NCBI RefSeq assembly: GCF_016862915.1
Contig: NZ_BONW01000042.1
Coordinates: forward strand, 1 to 64,000
Direction of reading: 5' to 3'
Source of the DNA: Plantactinospora endophytica
Lineage (GTDB): Bacteria > Actinomycetota > Actinomycetes > Mycobacteriales > Micromonosporaceae
DNA: 64,000 bases
Positions 27,891 through 36,536 of this stretch are shown here, one piece after another. A model generated the notes under the pieces. That model ran no database searches, was not told where the DNA came from, and saw only the letters and a list, made by a program, of their open reading frames with translations. Made by a program: the position numbers and the translations under genes. Position 1 is the stretch's first letter. The number at the start of each line of letters is the position of its first letter.

Positions 27891-29345
27891 TCAGCTCGTC
27901 ACCCGGAACGTGGCGTCGGCCCGACCCTGGGCGTCGCCGACCGGGTCCAGCCGCAGCACGTAGTCGTAGTGCCGGATGTACCGGTCCGGGTAGTTGTACG
28001 ACTGGAACGACGTCCACGACGAGCTGGCCAGCCCGGCGACCTGGCGGAACGTGGCGTCCCCGGCGAAGGTGCCGGTGCCGTCGCTCGCCTCCAGCCGGAA
28101 GTCGAAGCCGTAGTGCCGCAGGTAGTAGCCGGGGTAGTTGACCGACTGGAAGGAGACCGTGCCGGCGGCACCGGCCAGGCCCGGCACCAGCCGGAACTGC
28201 GCGTCCTGCGCGGGGCTGACGTTGGCGTCGATCCGCACGTCGAGGTTGACGTGCCGGACGTACCGGTCCGGGTAGTTGTACGACTGGATCCGGTTCACCG
28301 GCACGCTGCTCCCCCACCTGCCGAGTACCCGGCTCTGCTCGGCGGCGGTCAGGTTCAGGATCGAGCCGTGCCGCTTGCGGTTGCCGCCCATCGCGTAGTC
28401 CGAGTGGGTGCGGAAGTTCTGCGTACTGTCCAGGTTGGTGGAGACGATCGGGAGGTACCCGCGCCCGGTGGCGAACTGGTCCAGCCAGAGCGCCCACTCG
28501 TTGCGCCCGTTGAACTGGGCCCACATCGGACCCTCGACCACGTTGCCACCGCCGGTGCCGTTGGAGATGCCCAGGTGCGACAGGTTGCCCAGCGTCGTCC
28601 AGGAGCCCAGCACGGAGTTGCTCGCCTCGACGGTGATGTGCCCGTCGGCCGAGGCCCGGTAGTAGCGGTAGCCGCCGACGCTGTTGGGTACCTCGACGAT
28701 CTGGGTGTCGATGATGCCCTGGGTGCCGCCGCGCTCGATGTAGAGCTGGGGTGCGGTGAAGCTGCGGAAGTCGCCGGTGCGGGCGTACCAGATGCGGTGC
28801 TTGGTCACGCCGTTACGGGCCGAGTTCGTCGCCCAGTAGACGACGTAGTCCCCGGTCGCCGGGTTCCAGATGGCCTCGGGTGCCCAGGCGTTGCCGGCGC
28901 CGGCGATGCCGCCCGCGACGTTGACCAGGCGTGGTGCGGACCAGTTGACCAGGTCGGTCGACTCCCAGACGACCAGCGAGGTGCTGCCCCGGTTGGCCGC
29001 GTCGCTCCACGAGGTGCCACTGGCGATCCGCAGGTCGGTCGCGACGATCCAGTACCGGTCACCGGCGGGTGACCGGACCAGCGCGGGATCGCGTACGCCC
29101 CGGGTGCCGACCGTGGAGAGCAGGACCGGACCGCCGTTGTTGAGGTCGGTCCAGTGCACGCCGTCCCGGCTGTGCGCGAGGTAGATCTGCTCGCCGGTCG
29201 CCGACTCGCCGGTGAAGTGCGCCATCAGGTAACCGGTGAACGGGTCCAGCGCGGCGGCCGGCCGGGGTGCGGCCAGTGACCAGGTGGTGAGGAGCAGGAC
29301 GGCGACCACGAACGTCGCCCCCGCCCGGTGCAGGGCTCTGGACAT
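27891..29345 (-). CDS. Secreted GH43 glycosidase with C-terminal AbfB (CBM42) module
   Basis: 484 aa. Signal peptide to about residue 32. Catalytic five-bladed propeller (about 35-340) with the GH43 acid residues in LDPFTGY, RDPALV and the general-acid VVEGPMW; aromatic WAPEAIW strand present. C-terminal beta-trefoil (about 350-484) has three repeats QSYNYPDRYVRH, QSVNYPGYYLRH and QSYNYPDRYIRH, each followed by a basic or acidic strand ending in R(I/L)(D/E). This is the arabinofuranose-binding AbfB module. Likely activity is arabinofuranosidase, arabinanase or xylosidase on arabinoxylan or pectin side chains. ATG has GAGGAG upstream. It is a paralogue of the gene at 38653-40044, down to the same C-terminal DATFRVTS. 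Confidence 0.9.
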   Translation of the reverse strand: MSRALHRAGATFVVAVLLLTTWSLAAPRPAAALDPFTGYLMAHFTGESATGEQIYLAHSRDGVHWTDLNNGGPVLLSTVGTRGVRDPALVRSPAGDRYWIVATDLRIASGTSWSDAANRGSTSLVVWESTDLVNWSAPRLVNVAGGIAGAGNAWAPEAIWNPATGDYVVYWATNSARNGVTKHRIWYARTGDFRSFTAPQLYIERGGTQGIIDTQIVEVPNSVGGYRYYRASADGHITVEASNSVLGSWTTLGNLSHLGISNGTGGGNVVEGPMWAQFNGRNEWALWLDQFATGRGYLPIVSTNLDSTQNFRTHSDYAMGGNRKRHGSILNLTAAEQSRVLGRWGSSVPVNRIQSYNYPDRYVRHVNLDVRIDANVSPAQDAQFRLVPGLAGAAGTVSFQSVNYPGYYLRHYGFDFRLEASDGTGTFAGDATFRQVAGLASSSWTSFQSYNYPDRYIRHYDYVLRLDPVGDAQGRADATFRVTS

Positions 29346-29506
29346 GGGTGTCTCCTCTCGGGGCGCGGGGACGACCGGGTCAATATATCGATACTAGTCG
29401 CTGCCTCCCTCGGGTGGCAGGATGTGGATAGTTCGTTTAATGCCCCAACTAACTACCGTACGCTCCGTCGCCGCCACCGGCGACCCGACCCGACCAGGAG
29501 GCAGGT

Positions 29507-30622
29507 ATGAGACCCACCCACTTGCGCAGGAACCTGCGACGACGGCTGCGCGCCGGCCTCGCGGTCTCCGCCACGCTGCTGCTCGGCATCGGCCTGACCG
29601 CGGTGCTGAGCGCGCCGGCCAGCGCCGCCACCGGCTGCCGCGTGACCTACACCGTCAACCAGTGGCAGGGCGGCTTCAGCGCCAACGTCGCGCTGACCAA
29701 CCTCGGCGACCCGCTCAACGGGTGGACGCTGTCGTGGAACTTCGCGAACGGGCAGACCGTCACCCAGGGCTGGGGCGGCGAGTTCAGCCAGAGCGGCAGC
29801 CGGGTGACGGTGACCAACGCGTCCTGGAACGCCGCACTGGGCACCAACGCGACCGTCACCCCCGGCTTCAACGGCACCTGGAACGGCAGCAACACCGCGC
29901 CCACCTCGTTCACTCTCAACGGGGTGACCTGCACCGGCTCCCCCGGCGGCGGCACCGGACAGCCGCCCACCACCCGGCCGCCCACTCCCACCCCCACCCA
30001 GCCCGGTGGCGCCGTGTGGCGGTCGTCGGAGCAGTGGGGAACGTGGACCAACGGCGGGTACACGCTCTACAACAACATCTGGGGCAGCGGCGCCGGGAGC
30101 CAGAGCATCTGGGCCAACTCGTACAGCAACTGGGGTGTCACCGCCAACCACCCGAACACCGGCGGCGTGAAGTCCTACCCCAACGCCACCCGCAACGTGA
30201 ACCGCAACCTCAGCGCGATCGGCAGCCTGACCAGCAACTTCAACGTCACCGTACCGAGCGGCGGGGCGTACGCCAGCACGTACGACATCTGGGCCGACAA
30301 CCACGCGTACGAGATCATGCTGTGGATGAACAAGACCGGCCCGGTCGGTCCACTCGGGTCACTCCAGACCACCGCCTCCGTCGGCGGGCACACCTGGCAG
30401 ATCTACCGGGGCTCCAACGGCGCCAACGAGGTCTTCTCGTTCATCCGCACCAGCAACACCAACTCGGGAACCATCGACATCCGCGCCGTCCTCAACTGGA
30501 TCCGCACCGCCGGCTGGTACGGCGACGTCCTGGTCGGCGACGTCCAGTTCGGCTACGAGATCACCTCGTCGGCGGGCGGGCTGAACTTCACCACGAACAG
30601 CTTCTCGGTGTCGTACGGCTGA
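29507..30622 (+). CDS. Secreted CBM2-GH12 endoglucanase/xyloglucanase
   Basis: 371 aa. Long twin-arginine-rich N-terminus and hydrophobic stretch form a signal peptide ending at about ASAA (residue 43). A CBM2 cellulose-binding module follows (about 45-145, VNQWQGGF, NGWTLSW, TVTQGWGG), then a Pro/Thr linker and a GH12 jelly-roll catalytic domain (about 165-371). The GH12 nucleophile is in HAYEIMLWM (Glu269) and the acid/base in FGYEITSS (Glu351). It hydrolyses internal beta-1,4 bonds in cellulose or xyloglucan. AGGAGG precedes the ATG. The leader is divergent from the GH43 gene, and the 161 bp between them carries both promoters. Confidence 0.95.
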   Translation: MRPTHLRRNLRRRLRAGLAVSATLLLGIGLTAVLSAPASAATGCRVTYTVNQWQGGFSANVALTNLGDPLNGWTLSWNFANGQTVTQGWGGEFSQSGSRVTVTNASWNAALGTNATVTPGFNGTWNGSNTAPTSFTLNGVTCTGSPGGGTGQPPTTRPPTPTPTQPGGAVWRSSEQWGTWTNGGYTLYNNIWGSGAGSQSIWANSYSNWGVTANHPNTGGVKSYPNATRNVNRNLSAIGSLTSNFNVTVPSGGAYASTYDIWADNHAYEIMLWMNKTGPVGPLGSLQTTASVGGHTWQIYRGSNGANEVFSFIRTSNTNSGTIDIRAVLNWIRTAGWYGDVLVGDVQFGYEITSSAGGLNFTTNSFSVSYG

Positions 30623-30643
30623 CCCCGCCTCCCGGCCGGTCAC

Positions 30644-30670
30644 CGCCCCGCCGCAGCCGGCGGCGGGGCG
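30644..30670. terminator. Bidirectional terminator hairpin
   Basis: cgccccgccg (30644-30653) and cggcggggcg (30661-30670) are a perfect 10-bp stem with a 7-base loop between the stops of the convergent GH12 and acetamidase-like genes. Confidence 0.75.
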
Positions 30671-30679
30671 TCCGTCCGG

Positions 30680-31939
30680 TCAGCGGCGGCCCCTGAAGAC
30701 GCTCTTCGGGATGTAGCCGGTCACCACCTGGGTACGGTCGACGACCTCGGCGTTGTGGTAGTTCACCGCGATCGAGGCGAACGAGTACGCCTTCGGCACG
30801 GTCAGGCCCTGCGTGGTGACCAGGAAGTCGACGGTCTTCTCGACCGCGATCCGCATCGCCCGGTCCAGGTCCCAGTGGATGCCCATCATCATCCAGTGGT
30901 CGTCGGTCTCGGCCCACGGCAGCTCGGTCCGCACGTTCTTGATCAGGGTGATCCGGAACGTACCGGCCAGCGAGTGCTCGACGGCCGTGCCACTGACCTC
31001 GCCGTCGCCCTGGCAACTGTGCGGATCGCCGACGAAGACCTGCCCGCCCGGCTGGAAGACCGGCAGGTAGAGCGTCGTACCGACGTTGAGGTCGCGGACG
31101 TCCATGTTGCCGCCGAACCTGCCCGGAGGCGTCGAGTTCTGCACGCCGGTAGCCGGCGGCGGGGCGTCCTCGGTGTTGCCGATGAACTCGCCGGTCGGCG
31201 GGGCGACCGCGATGATCCCCATGAACTTCTGGGTCGGGATGACGATCCCGTCGGCGAAGAAGACCACCTCCCGACCCCGGTGCAGGCCGGTCCGGTAGAG
31301 GTGGGTGCGGACGTCCGGCCAGACGCCGGCCGGCAGACCGGGCGGGATCTCGGCGGGAATGTCCAGGCCCACGTCGCCCTCGCGCCAGCCCGGGTAGAAG
31401 GTGGCCATCACACCGCCGGTCGGCGCGGTGTTGTTGAAGCCGTACGGCACCCGGGTGTCGATTTCGAGGATGTCGATGGCGATGGTGTCGCCCGGCTCGG
31501 CGCCCGCCACGTAGATCGGGCCGGTCAGCACGTGCCCGCCGTACTGCCGGCCGGTGGCCTGACGCTCGGGCAGCGTCTCCCAGAACGCCAGCCCGTCGGA
31601 CAGGATCTCGTCCGGCTTGACCCCGAAGGCACCGAAGTAGTCGCGCGGGTCGACGGCAGGGTTGGTGAAGCCCTGGTGGGAGAGGGTGTCGACCCGGACG
31701 GTCTGACCCGAGCGCATCGTCAGGCCGGGCTTCCAGCCGATCGGGAAGCCGCCCCAGTGCAGTTTGTCCGGGGTGGACCTGAGCCGGTGGTCCCACCTGC
31801 CGGGCTTGGGACCGCCGTGACCGCCGCGTCCTGCCGGCGCCGCCTGGGCGGGGGTACCGGTGCCGGCCGCGAACGTCGCCGCCAGACCGGCGGCCAGCAG
31901 GCTTCGCCGACGCGCCGAACTCCAGTGGTTGGTGGACAT
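30680..31939 (-). CDS. Exported acetamidase/formamidase family protein
   Basis: 419 aa. The N-terminus (ARRRSLLAAGLAA) is a twin-arginine-type signal, so the protein is probably exported folded. The mature part matches the FmdA/AmdA fold, with TLSHQGF, PIYVAGAEPGDTIAIDI, and the family stretch GDPHSCQGDGEVSGTAVE. Members hydrolyse small amides to ammonia and acid, but exported homologues are not well characterised and the true substrate is unknown. ATG at 31939 has GGGAG upstream; a further 20 codons upstream are open but lack support. Single gene, convergent with GH12. Confidence 0.85.
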   Translation of the reverse strand: MSTNHWSSARRRSLLAAGLAATFAAGTGTPAQAAPAGRGGHGGPKPGRWDHRLRSTPDKLHWGGFPIGWKPGLTMRSGQTVRVDTLSHQGFTNPAVDPRDYFGAFGVKPDEILSDGLAFWETLPERQATGRQYGGHVLTGPIYVAGAEPGDTIAIDILEIDTRVPYGFNNTAPTGGVMATFYPGWREGDVGLDIPAEIPPGLPAGVWPDVRTHLYRTGLHRGREVVFFADGIVIPTQKFMGIIAVAPPTGEFIGNTEDAPPPATGVQNSTPPGRFGGNMDVRDLNVGTTLYLPVFQPGGQVFVGDPHSCQGDGEVSGTAVEHSLAGTFRITLIKNVRTELPWAETDDHWMMMGIHWDLDRAMRIAVEKTVDFLVTTQGLTVPKAYSFASIAVNYHNAEVVDRTQVVTGYIPKSVFRGRR

Positions 31940-32187
31940 GCGCAACTCCCATCGCTGACCAGGGACCGCGCCCGCCACGGATGCTCGGACGTGTCCCATT
32001 TCGATGATCGGGGGGTCGGTACACAGTCCCGGCCCGGTGTTTCGGTCGTGTGACGGCCGTGCAAATCCGCCGAGCCCCCGAGTGGAACGCCGACGATGGC
32101 CCGACCTTGTCCGGAACCACCACGGCGGCGGACCATGGCGTACGGACGCGTCGGAGCGCGACCCCCTCGGAAAGGGGCACGATCGGC

Positions 32188-33333
32188 ATGGTCACGCACG
32201 TGGTCGTCATCGGGGCCGGGGTCTACGGCGCGGCCGTCGCCGCCGGGCTGACCCGTCGGGGAGCCCGGGTCACCGTCGTCGACGCCGGGGCACCGGCCGG
32301 CGGCACTTCCGGCGCGACCTTCTCCTGGACCAACTCCTGCGGCAAGCAGCCCCGGGCCTACCACGAGCTGAGTGTCGCCGGCATGGCGGCGCACCGCCGG
32401 CTGGCGGCGGAGGCGACGCAGGATGGCTGGTACCACGAGAGCGGCAACCTGGAGTGGGCCGACGGCGACGTCGCGGGCGCGCGGCTGCGGGCGAAGGTCG
32501 CGGGCGTCCTCGACTACGGGTACGAGGCACGCTGGCTCGACCGCGCCGAGGTACTCCGCCTCGAACCGGGGATGGCCCAAGCGGAACTGCCGCCGGACGG
32601 GGTCGCGTACTTCCCGCGCGAGGGCTGGATCGACCTGCCCCGGCTGGTCGGGTACCTGCTGGCGACCGCCGTCTCCGGCGGTGCCGAGGTCGTCCGCGAC
32701 GACGCCGTCACCGGCCTGGAGACCACCGCCGCCGAGGTACGCGCGGTCCGGCTCGCCTCCGGGCGGCGGCTCCCCGTCGCGGCCGTGGTGAACTGCGCCG
32801 GACCGCAGGCCGCCCGGGTCGCCGAACTCGCCGGTCTGGTGCTGCCGATGCGCAACACCCGAGGCGTACTCGTGCAGACCTCGCCGGCCCCGGTCGCGGT
32901 GTCCCGGGTCGTGCACGCCCCCCGGGTGCACCTCCGTCCCGACGGGGACGGGCGGCTGCTGCTGCACAGTCCCGAGATCGACGGTGCGGCCCGGGTCGCC
33001 GACGACGGCGGGTTCCAGGTGGCGCCGTCGGCGGTCGAGCGGGTGGTCGAGGCGGCGGTCGCGCTCTACCCCGGCGTCCGGGCCGCGAGCGTGCGCGACG
33101 TACGGGTCGGCGAGCGGCCGATCCCCGATGACGGCCTGCCGGTGCTGGGCCGGGCCGCCGCGCTGGCCAACTTCCACTTCGCCGTATCGCACAGCGGTGC
33201 GACCCTCTGCGTACACGCCGGTGACCTGGTCGCGGCCGAGGTGCTCGGCGAGGACCGGAGCGAGGAACTGGCCCCGTTCCGGTTCGACCGGTTCAACCGG
33301 TACGGCGGCGCAGGCACCGGGCACAACAGCTAG
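32188..33333 (+). CDS. FAD-dependent oxidoreductase (D-amino-acid/glycine oxidase family)
   Basis: 381 aa DAO-fold flavoprotein. The FAD-binding GxGxxG is VVIGAGVYGAAVA at residues 5-17, followed by VTVVDAG and GGTSGATFSW. The C-terminal FAD loop is in ERPIPDDGLPVLG, with a catalytic-face AVSHSGAT. It oxidises an amine or alpha-hydroxy acid, but the substrate cannot be deduced. ATG at 32188 is chosen because the Rossmann strand begins immediately after it; the in-frame extension to 32050 adds non-conserved sequence. Divergent from the acetamidase-like gene, with 248 bp between them and nothing recognisable apart from general promoter space. Confidence 0.88.
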   Translation: MVTHVVVIGAGVYGAAVAAGLTRRGARVTVVDAGAPAGGTSGATFSWTNSCGKQPRAYHELSVAGMAAHRRLAAEATQDGWYHESGNLEWADGDVAGARLRAKVAGVLDYGYEARWLDRAEVLRLEPGMAQAELPPDGVAYFPREGWIDLPRLVGYLLATAVSGGAEVVRDDAVTGLETTAAEVRAVRLASGRRLPVAAVVNCAGPQAARVAELAGLVLPMRNTRGVLVQTSPAPVAVSRVVHAPRVHLRPDGDGRLLLHSPEIDGAARVADDGGFQVAPSAVERVVEAAVALYPGVRAASVRDVRVGERPIPDDGLPVLGRAAALANFHFAVSHSGATLCVHAGDLVAAEVLGEDRSEELAPFRFDRFNRYGGAGTGHNS

Positions 33334-33632
33334 CGCGTGGCCGGGACGTTCCCCGGGCGTGGGAGCTTCTGGCCGGCAACGACCGGTTGCTGCCGCACCG
33401 CGACGTTCTGCGACGACACCCGCCCACCGTCCCGTGCATCCCGGTCCGGTGGAGTACGAGAACCGGTGCCGCCGCCGCGAACCACGCCAGTCCGCCCACG
33501 GTTCCCCGCGAGGTACGCCCGGTGCCGGTGGGTGACTCGGAGCCCGGTGTGGGTAAGCGGACCGTACGGACGGGCCCACGGTTGGGCGACAGCGGCAGAC
33601 CGCCGCGTCCGAGAGCGCATCGGGAGGCGGCC

Positions 33633-33869
33633 ATGGGATACCGGGCGCGTCAGGGTGAACAGCCGGTCGATCCGGAGCACGCCGAGGACGAGTACGGCCA
33701 GGCCAGGTTGACGCAGGTGGTCGCGGAGACCGAGGTTCCGGCCCCGGCGGGTACGGACGAGCGGCCGGACATCGTCACCGAGGACGACAACTCCGGGATG
33801 GCCGGCGGCTCGTCCGGCGGAAGTGGCGGCAGCTCGGGGACCACCGGCCACCCGGACTCGGTGCACTGA
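33633..33869 (+). CDS. Small hypothetical protein, Gly/Ser-rich tail
   Basis: 78 aa, unrecognised. It starts MGYRARQGEQ with a strong GGGAGG ribosome-binding site, has an acidic hydrophilic middle (EHAEDEYGQ), and ends in a GSSGGSGGSSGT-type flexible tail. It has no hydrophobic segment, so it is likely a soluble, largely disordered protein. Coding is supported by the ribosome-binding site and third-position G/C bias. The frame extends upstream without good starts. The 299 bp before it (33334-33632) hold no other gene that I can support. No function is inferred. Confidence 0.6.
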   Translation: MGYRARQGEQPVDPEHAEDEYGQARLTQVVAETEVPAPAGTDERPDIVTEDDNSGMAGGSSGGSGGSSGTTGHPDSVH

Positions 33870-33928
33870 CCGACGACGCTTCCGACTCCGGCAAGGGCCC
33901 GGAGCCGGCGTGCCGGCCGCCCCCGCCG

Positions 33929-34723
33929 TCAGCGGGAGGGTAGGCCGAGGCGTTCGAGGATCTCGCGCAACCGGTGCCGGCCGGCCATCGACGCCGGCCC
34001 CCGCAGCCGGTCCAGTACTCTGCCGCTCCAGTTGCCGGTCAACCCGAAGCGGGCGTTGTACGCGGCGAGCACCTCGTCGTAGCCGGCGATGTGCCCGTCG
34101 GCGGCGGCGTCGTACTGCTCCCGGTGCAGTACGGCGTCCTGCGGCAGTCTCGGCTTGACGTCGGCGCGCTCGGTGGGATCCGGTGTGCCGACGGCCAGCC
34201 CGAAGGTCGCCACCGCGTGCGGCGGCAGTCGCAGTTCCGCCGCGACCTCGGCGGGACGGTTGCGGATCGCGCCGACGAACACCGAGCCCAGACCGAGCGA
34301 CGCGGCGGCCACCACGGCGTTCTGGGCGGCCAGCGCGGTGTCCACGAACCCGATGATGGTGGTCTCCAGGTAGTCGGCGGCGGCGACCTCCCGTTCGGCG
34401 CGCGCGGCCATCCGCCGGGCTCGGCTGAGGTCGGCGACCCAGACGAGGAACAGGGGTGCCTGCGCGACGAAGTCCTGGTTGCCGGCGAGCCCGGCCAGCC
34501 TGGCCTTGCGGGCGGGGTCGCGCACCGCCACCACGCTCCAGGGCTGGAGGTTGGACGACGTGGGCGCGGACTGCGCCGCCGCGACCAGCGCGGTCAACTC
34601 GTCGTCGGTGACCGGACGCGGCCCGAACTTGCGCACCGAGCGGTGCGCGAGTTGCAGGCTGAGCACGTCGTTGAGCACGGCGAGGACGGCGCCGGAGTCG
34701 CCGTAGCGGGCGGCGGCGGTCAT
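33929..34723 (-). CDS. Nitroreductase-family NADPH-dependent flavin oxidoreductase
   Basis: 264 aa FMN enzyme of the NfsA/FRP type. The FMN-binding HRSVRKFGPRPV is at about residues 27-38, APTSSNLQPWSVVAV near 55, and GLGSVFVGAIRN in the middle, with a longer C-terminus as in NfsA-like proteins. It reduces nitroaromatics, quinones or flavins with NADPH. It lies divergent from the SsuD-like monooxygenase gene, and such a reductase could supply the reduced FMN that that enzyme needs. ATG at 34723 with weak ribosome-binding site. Pairing with its neighbour is inference from position. Confidence 0.88.
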   Translation of the reverse strand: MTAAARYGDSGAVLAVLNDVLSLQLAHRSVRKFGPRPVTDDELTALVAAAQSAPTSSNLQPWSVVAVRDPARKARLAGLAGNQDFVAQAPLFLVWVADLSRARRMAARAEREVAAADYLETTIIGFVDTALAAQNAVVAAASLGLGSVFVGAIRNRPAEVAAELRLPPHAVATFGLAVGTPDPTERADVKPRLPQDAVLHREQYDAAADGHIAGYDEVLAAYNARFGLTGNWSGRVLDRLRGPASMAGRHRLREILERLGLPSR

Positions 34724-35071
34724 CGGGGCGCCATTCGGTCCGTCGTACGCCGGGTCGGGACCGGAGCCGGTGTGCCGAGCCGAGCGGCGGCGTGGCGGTG
34801 ACCGGCCGGGCGACGGCGGGCACGGGTCACCGGCGGGCTGCCGGCTGGTGCCGAGCCGGCACGCCGACGTGGTACGCGGGATCGTTCTCGCGGCTGAGGG
34901 TATGGCACCGGATCGGACACGTTCCCTATAATACCTATCGACTCAGTAGAGTTTATCGGTGATCCGGACCGTCGGGTTCGGCGCGGAGGGTGGACCCGCC
35001 CGACGGCTGTCCGCGACGTCCCGCTTCGGCACCGCACCCGCCGACGTCCGGACGAAGCGGAGGAGCCGTTC
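34724..35071. promoter_or_regulatory. Divergent region with TATAAT box and palindrome
   Basis: 348 bp between nitroreductase and monooxygenase genes. It contains a perfect -10 hexamer TATAAT (34927-34932, plus strand) immediately followed by ctatcgactcagtag (34935-34949), which is symmetrical as CTAnnGAnTCnnTAG. A palindrome overlapping the transcription start is typical of repression, and similar CTA...TAG sites are seen before sulfur-starvation genes in actinobacteria (recalled, not checked). Confidence 0.55.
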
Positions 35072-36142
35072 ATGAGCCTCGAGTTCCTGTGGTACATCCC
35101 GAACCAGGTCCAGCCCGGGCATCGCGGCGACGATGTCGTCGAGAGCCACAACAGCCTACAGACCCTCACCAGCCACGCCCGGGCACTGGAGGAGCACGGG
35201 TGGGGCGGCGCGCTCCTCGGCACGGGTTGGGGACGACCGGACACCTTCACGGTGGCCACCGCCCTGGCCGCCCGGACCACCACGTTCCGGCCACTGATCG
35301 CGATCCGCCCCGGCTACTGGCGACCGGCCAACTTCGCCTCGGCGGCGGCGACCCTGGATCAGCTCACCGACGGACGGGTGCTGGTCAACATCGTCTCCGG
35401 CCAGGACAACCTGGCGGCGTACGGCGACAGCGAGGGCGACCAGGCGCACCGGTACGCCCGTACCAGCGAGTTCATCCGGCTCGTCCGCAGACTGTGGACC
35501 GAGGAACACGTCACCCACCACGGCGAGCACTTCAGCGTCACCGACTCCACTGTGCTGCCGCGTCCCGTCGTCCGGGGCGACCGCCGGCACCCCCGGCTCT
35601 ACTTCGGTGGTGCCTCGGCCGCCGCCGAGCGGGTAGCCGCCACCGAGGCCGACGTCCAGCTCTTCTGGGGCGAGCCGCTCGACGGCGTACAGGAGCGGAT
35701 CGAACGGCTCAAGCGGCTCGGCGACGAACTGGGCCGCGAACACGCCCCGCTGGAGTTCGGGTTGCGGATCACCACGCTGGTCCGGGACACCACCGCGCAG
35801 GCGTGGGCCGACGCCGAGGCCAAGGTCGCCCGGATGGCCGAGGGCAGCAGCACCGGCACCGGCACACCCGATCCGATGCGCCGGGCCGCTGTCGGCCAGC
35901 AGCGCCTGCTCGACCTGGCCGCGCGCGGGGAGGTACTCGACGACAACCTCTACACCACGCCCGGGAAGTTCGGCGGCGGCGGCGCGGGTACGACCTGGCT
36001 GGTCGGCTCGGCCGAGGACGTGGCGAAGTCGCTGCGCAGGTACCAGGCCCTCGGCATCACCCACTTCGTACTCTCCGACACTCCCTACCTGACCGAGATC
36101 AGCCGCCAGGGGGACCAACTACTGCCGCTGCTGCGCGACTGA
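35072..36142 (+). CDS. LLM-class flavin monooxygenase, alkanesulfonate-monooxygenase (SsuD)-like
   Basis: 356 aa luciferase-like TIM-barrel enzyme. It begins MSLEFLWYIPN with the SsuD-like pattern GALLGTG, then RPGYWRPANFASAAATLDQL, the glycine-rich VNIVSGQDN and YFGGASAAAERVAA, in the order seen in SsuD and related FMNH2-dependent sulfonate or sulfone monooxygenases. It would split sulfonates into aldehyde and sulfite using reduced FMN and oxygen. GGAGGAG precedes the ATG. A divergent flavin reductase-like nitroreductase and a possible sulfur-type operator support the assignment. No ABC transporter for sulfonates is adjacent. Confidence 0.85.
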   Translation: MSLEFLWYIPNQVQPGHRGDDVVESHNSLQTLTSHARALEEHGWGGALLGTGWGRPDTFTVATALAARTTTFRPLIAIRPGYWRPANFASAAATLDQLTDGRVLVNIVSGQDNLAAYGDSEGDQAHRYARTSEFIRLVRRLWTEEHVTHHGEHFSVTDSTVLPRPVVRGDRRHPRLYFGGASAAAERVAATEADVQLFWGEPLDGVQERIERLKRLGDELGREHAPLEFGLRITTLVRDTTAQAWADAEAKVARMAEGSSTGTGTPDPMRRAAVGQQRLLDLAARGEVLDDNLYTTPGKFGGGGAGTTWLVGSAEDVAKSLRRYQALGITHFVLSDTPYLTEISRQGDQLLPLLRD

Positions 36143-36157
36143 GCCACCGCTCCCCGA

Positions 36158-36267
36158 GCGAGCGTCACTGCCCCCGACCCAGCATCGCCCCCGACCCGAC
36201 GTCACTGCCCCTGACCGAGCATCACCGCCTGCCGACCGAACCTCGCCGCCCCTGACCGAGCGTCGGC
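36158..36267. repeat. Degenerate tandem repeat, about 17-21 bp units
   Basis: Five to six imperfect copies of a unit like gagcgtcactgcccccgac run from 36158 to 36267, starting just after the monooxygenase stop. Variants include gacgtcactgcccctgac and gagcatcaccgcctgccgac. The array lies in a 394-bp gap (36143-36536) before the CE15 gene and does not code for anything recognisable. Confidence 0.65.
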
Positions 36268-36442
36268 GTTCCGCCGACGTCCGGGCGAAGTCGGGTCAGA
36301 GCGGGGTGGCCCGGACGATGCGACCGGGCGCGGACCGGCACGGAGATCGACAAGTCCGGCCGGTCGCGCGCGTCTACTTTCGGTGGCCGTCAGGTGACGA
36401 CCTGCGAGGACGGTCGACGACGACCGGAACAGCATTGACACG

Positions 36443-36464
36443 TTTCATTGTTGTGATTGAAACT
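36443..36464. promoter_or_regulatory. Inverted repeat upstream of CE15 gene
   Basis: gtttca (36443-36448) and tgaaac (36459-36464) are perfect inverted arms with a 10-bp spacer, in an A/T-rich stretch 70-90 bp before the CE15 start. Outer gacac (36438-36442) and gtgtc (36471-36475) add a second, less symmetrical pair. A GTTTCA/TGAAAC half-site is compatible with a carbohydrate-responsive repressor. Confidence 0.45.
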
Positions 36465-36536
36465 TATCAGTGTCGACATCGGCGATCATCGATTTCTGTC
36501 GTCGCAGCCATCACCCCACCCGGAAGGAGAGCCCTA

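Noticed and set aside
30644-30670. Reading the intergenic hairpins at 30.6, 40.1, 52.5 and 61.2 kb as mobile-element ends
   Set aside because: Each lies exactly between convergent stops, and their sequences are unrelated to each other, so terminators explain them.
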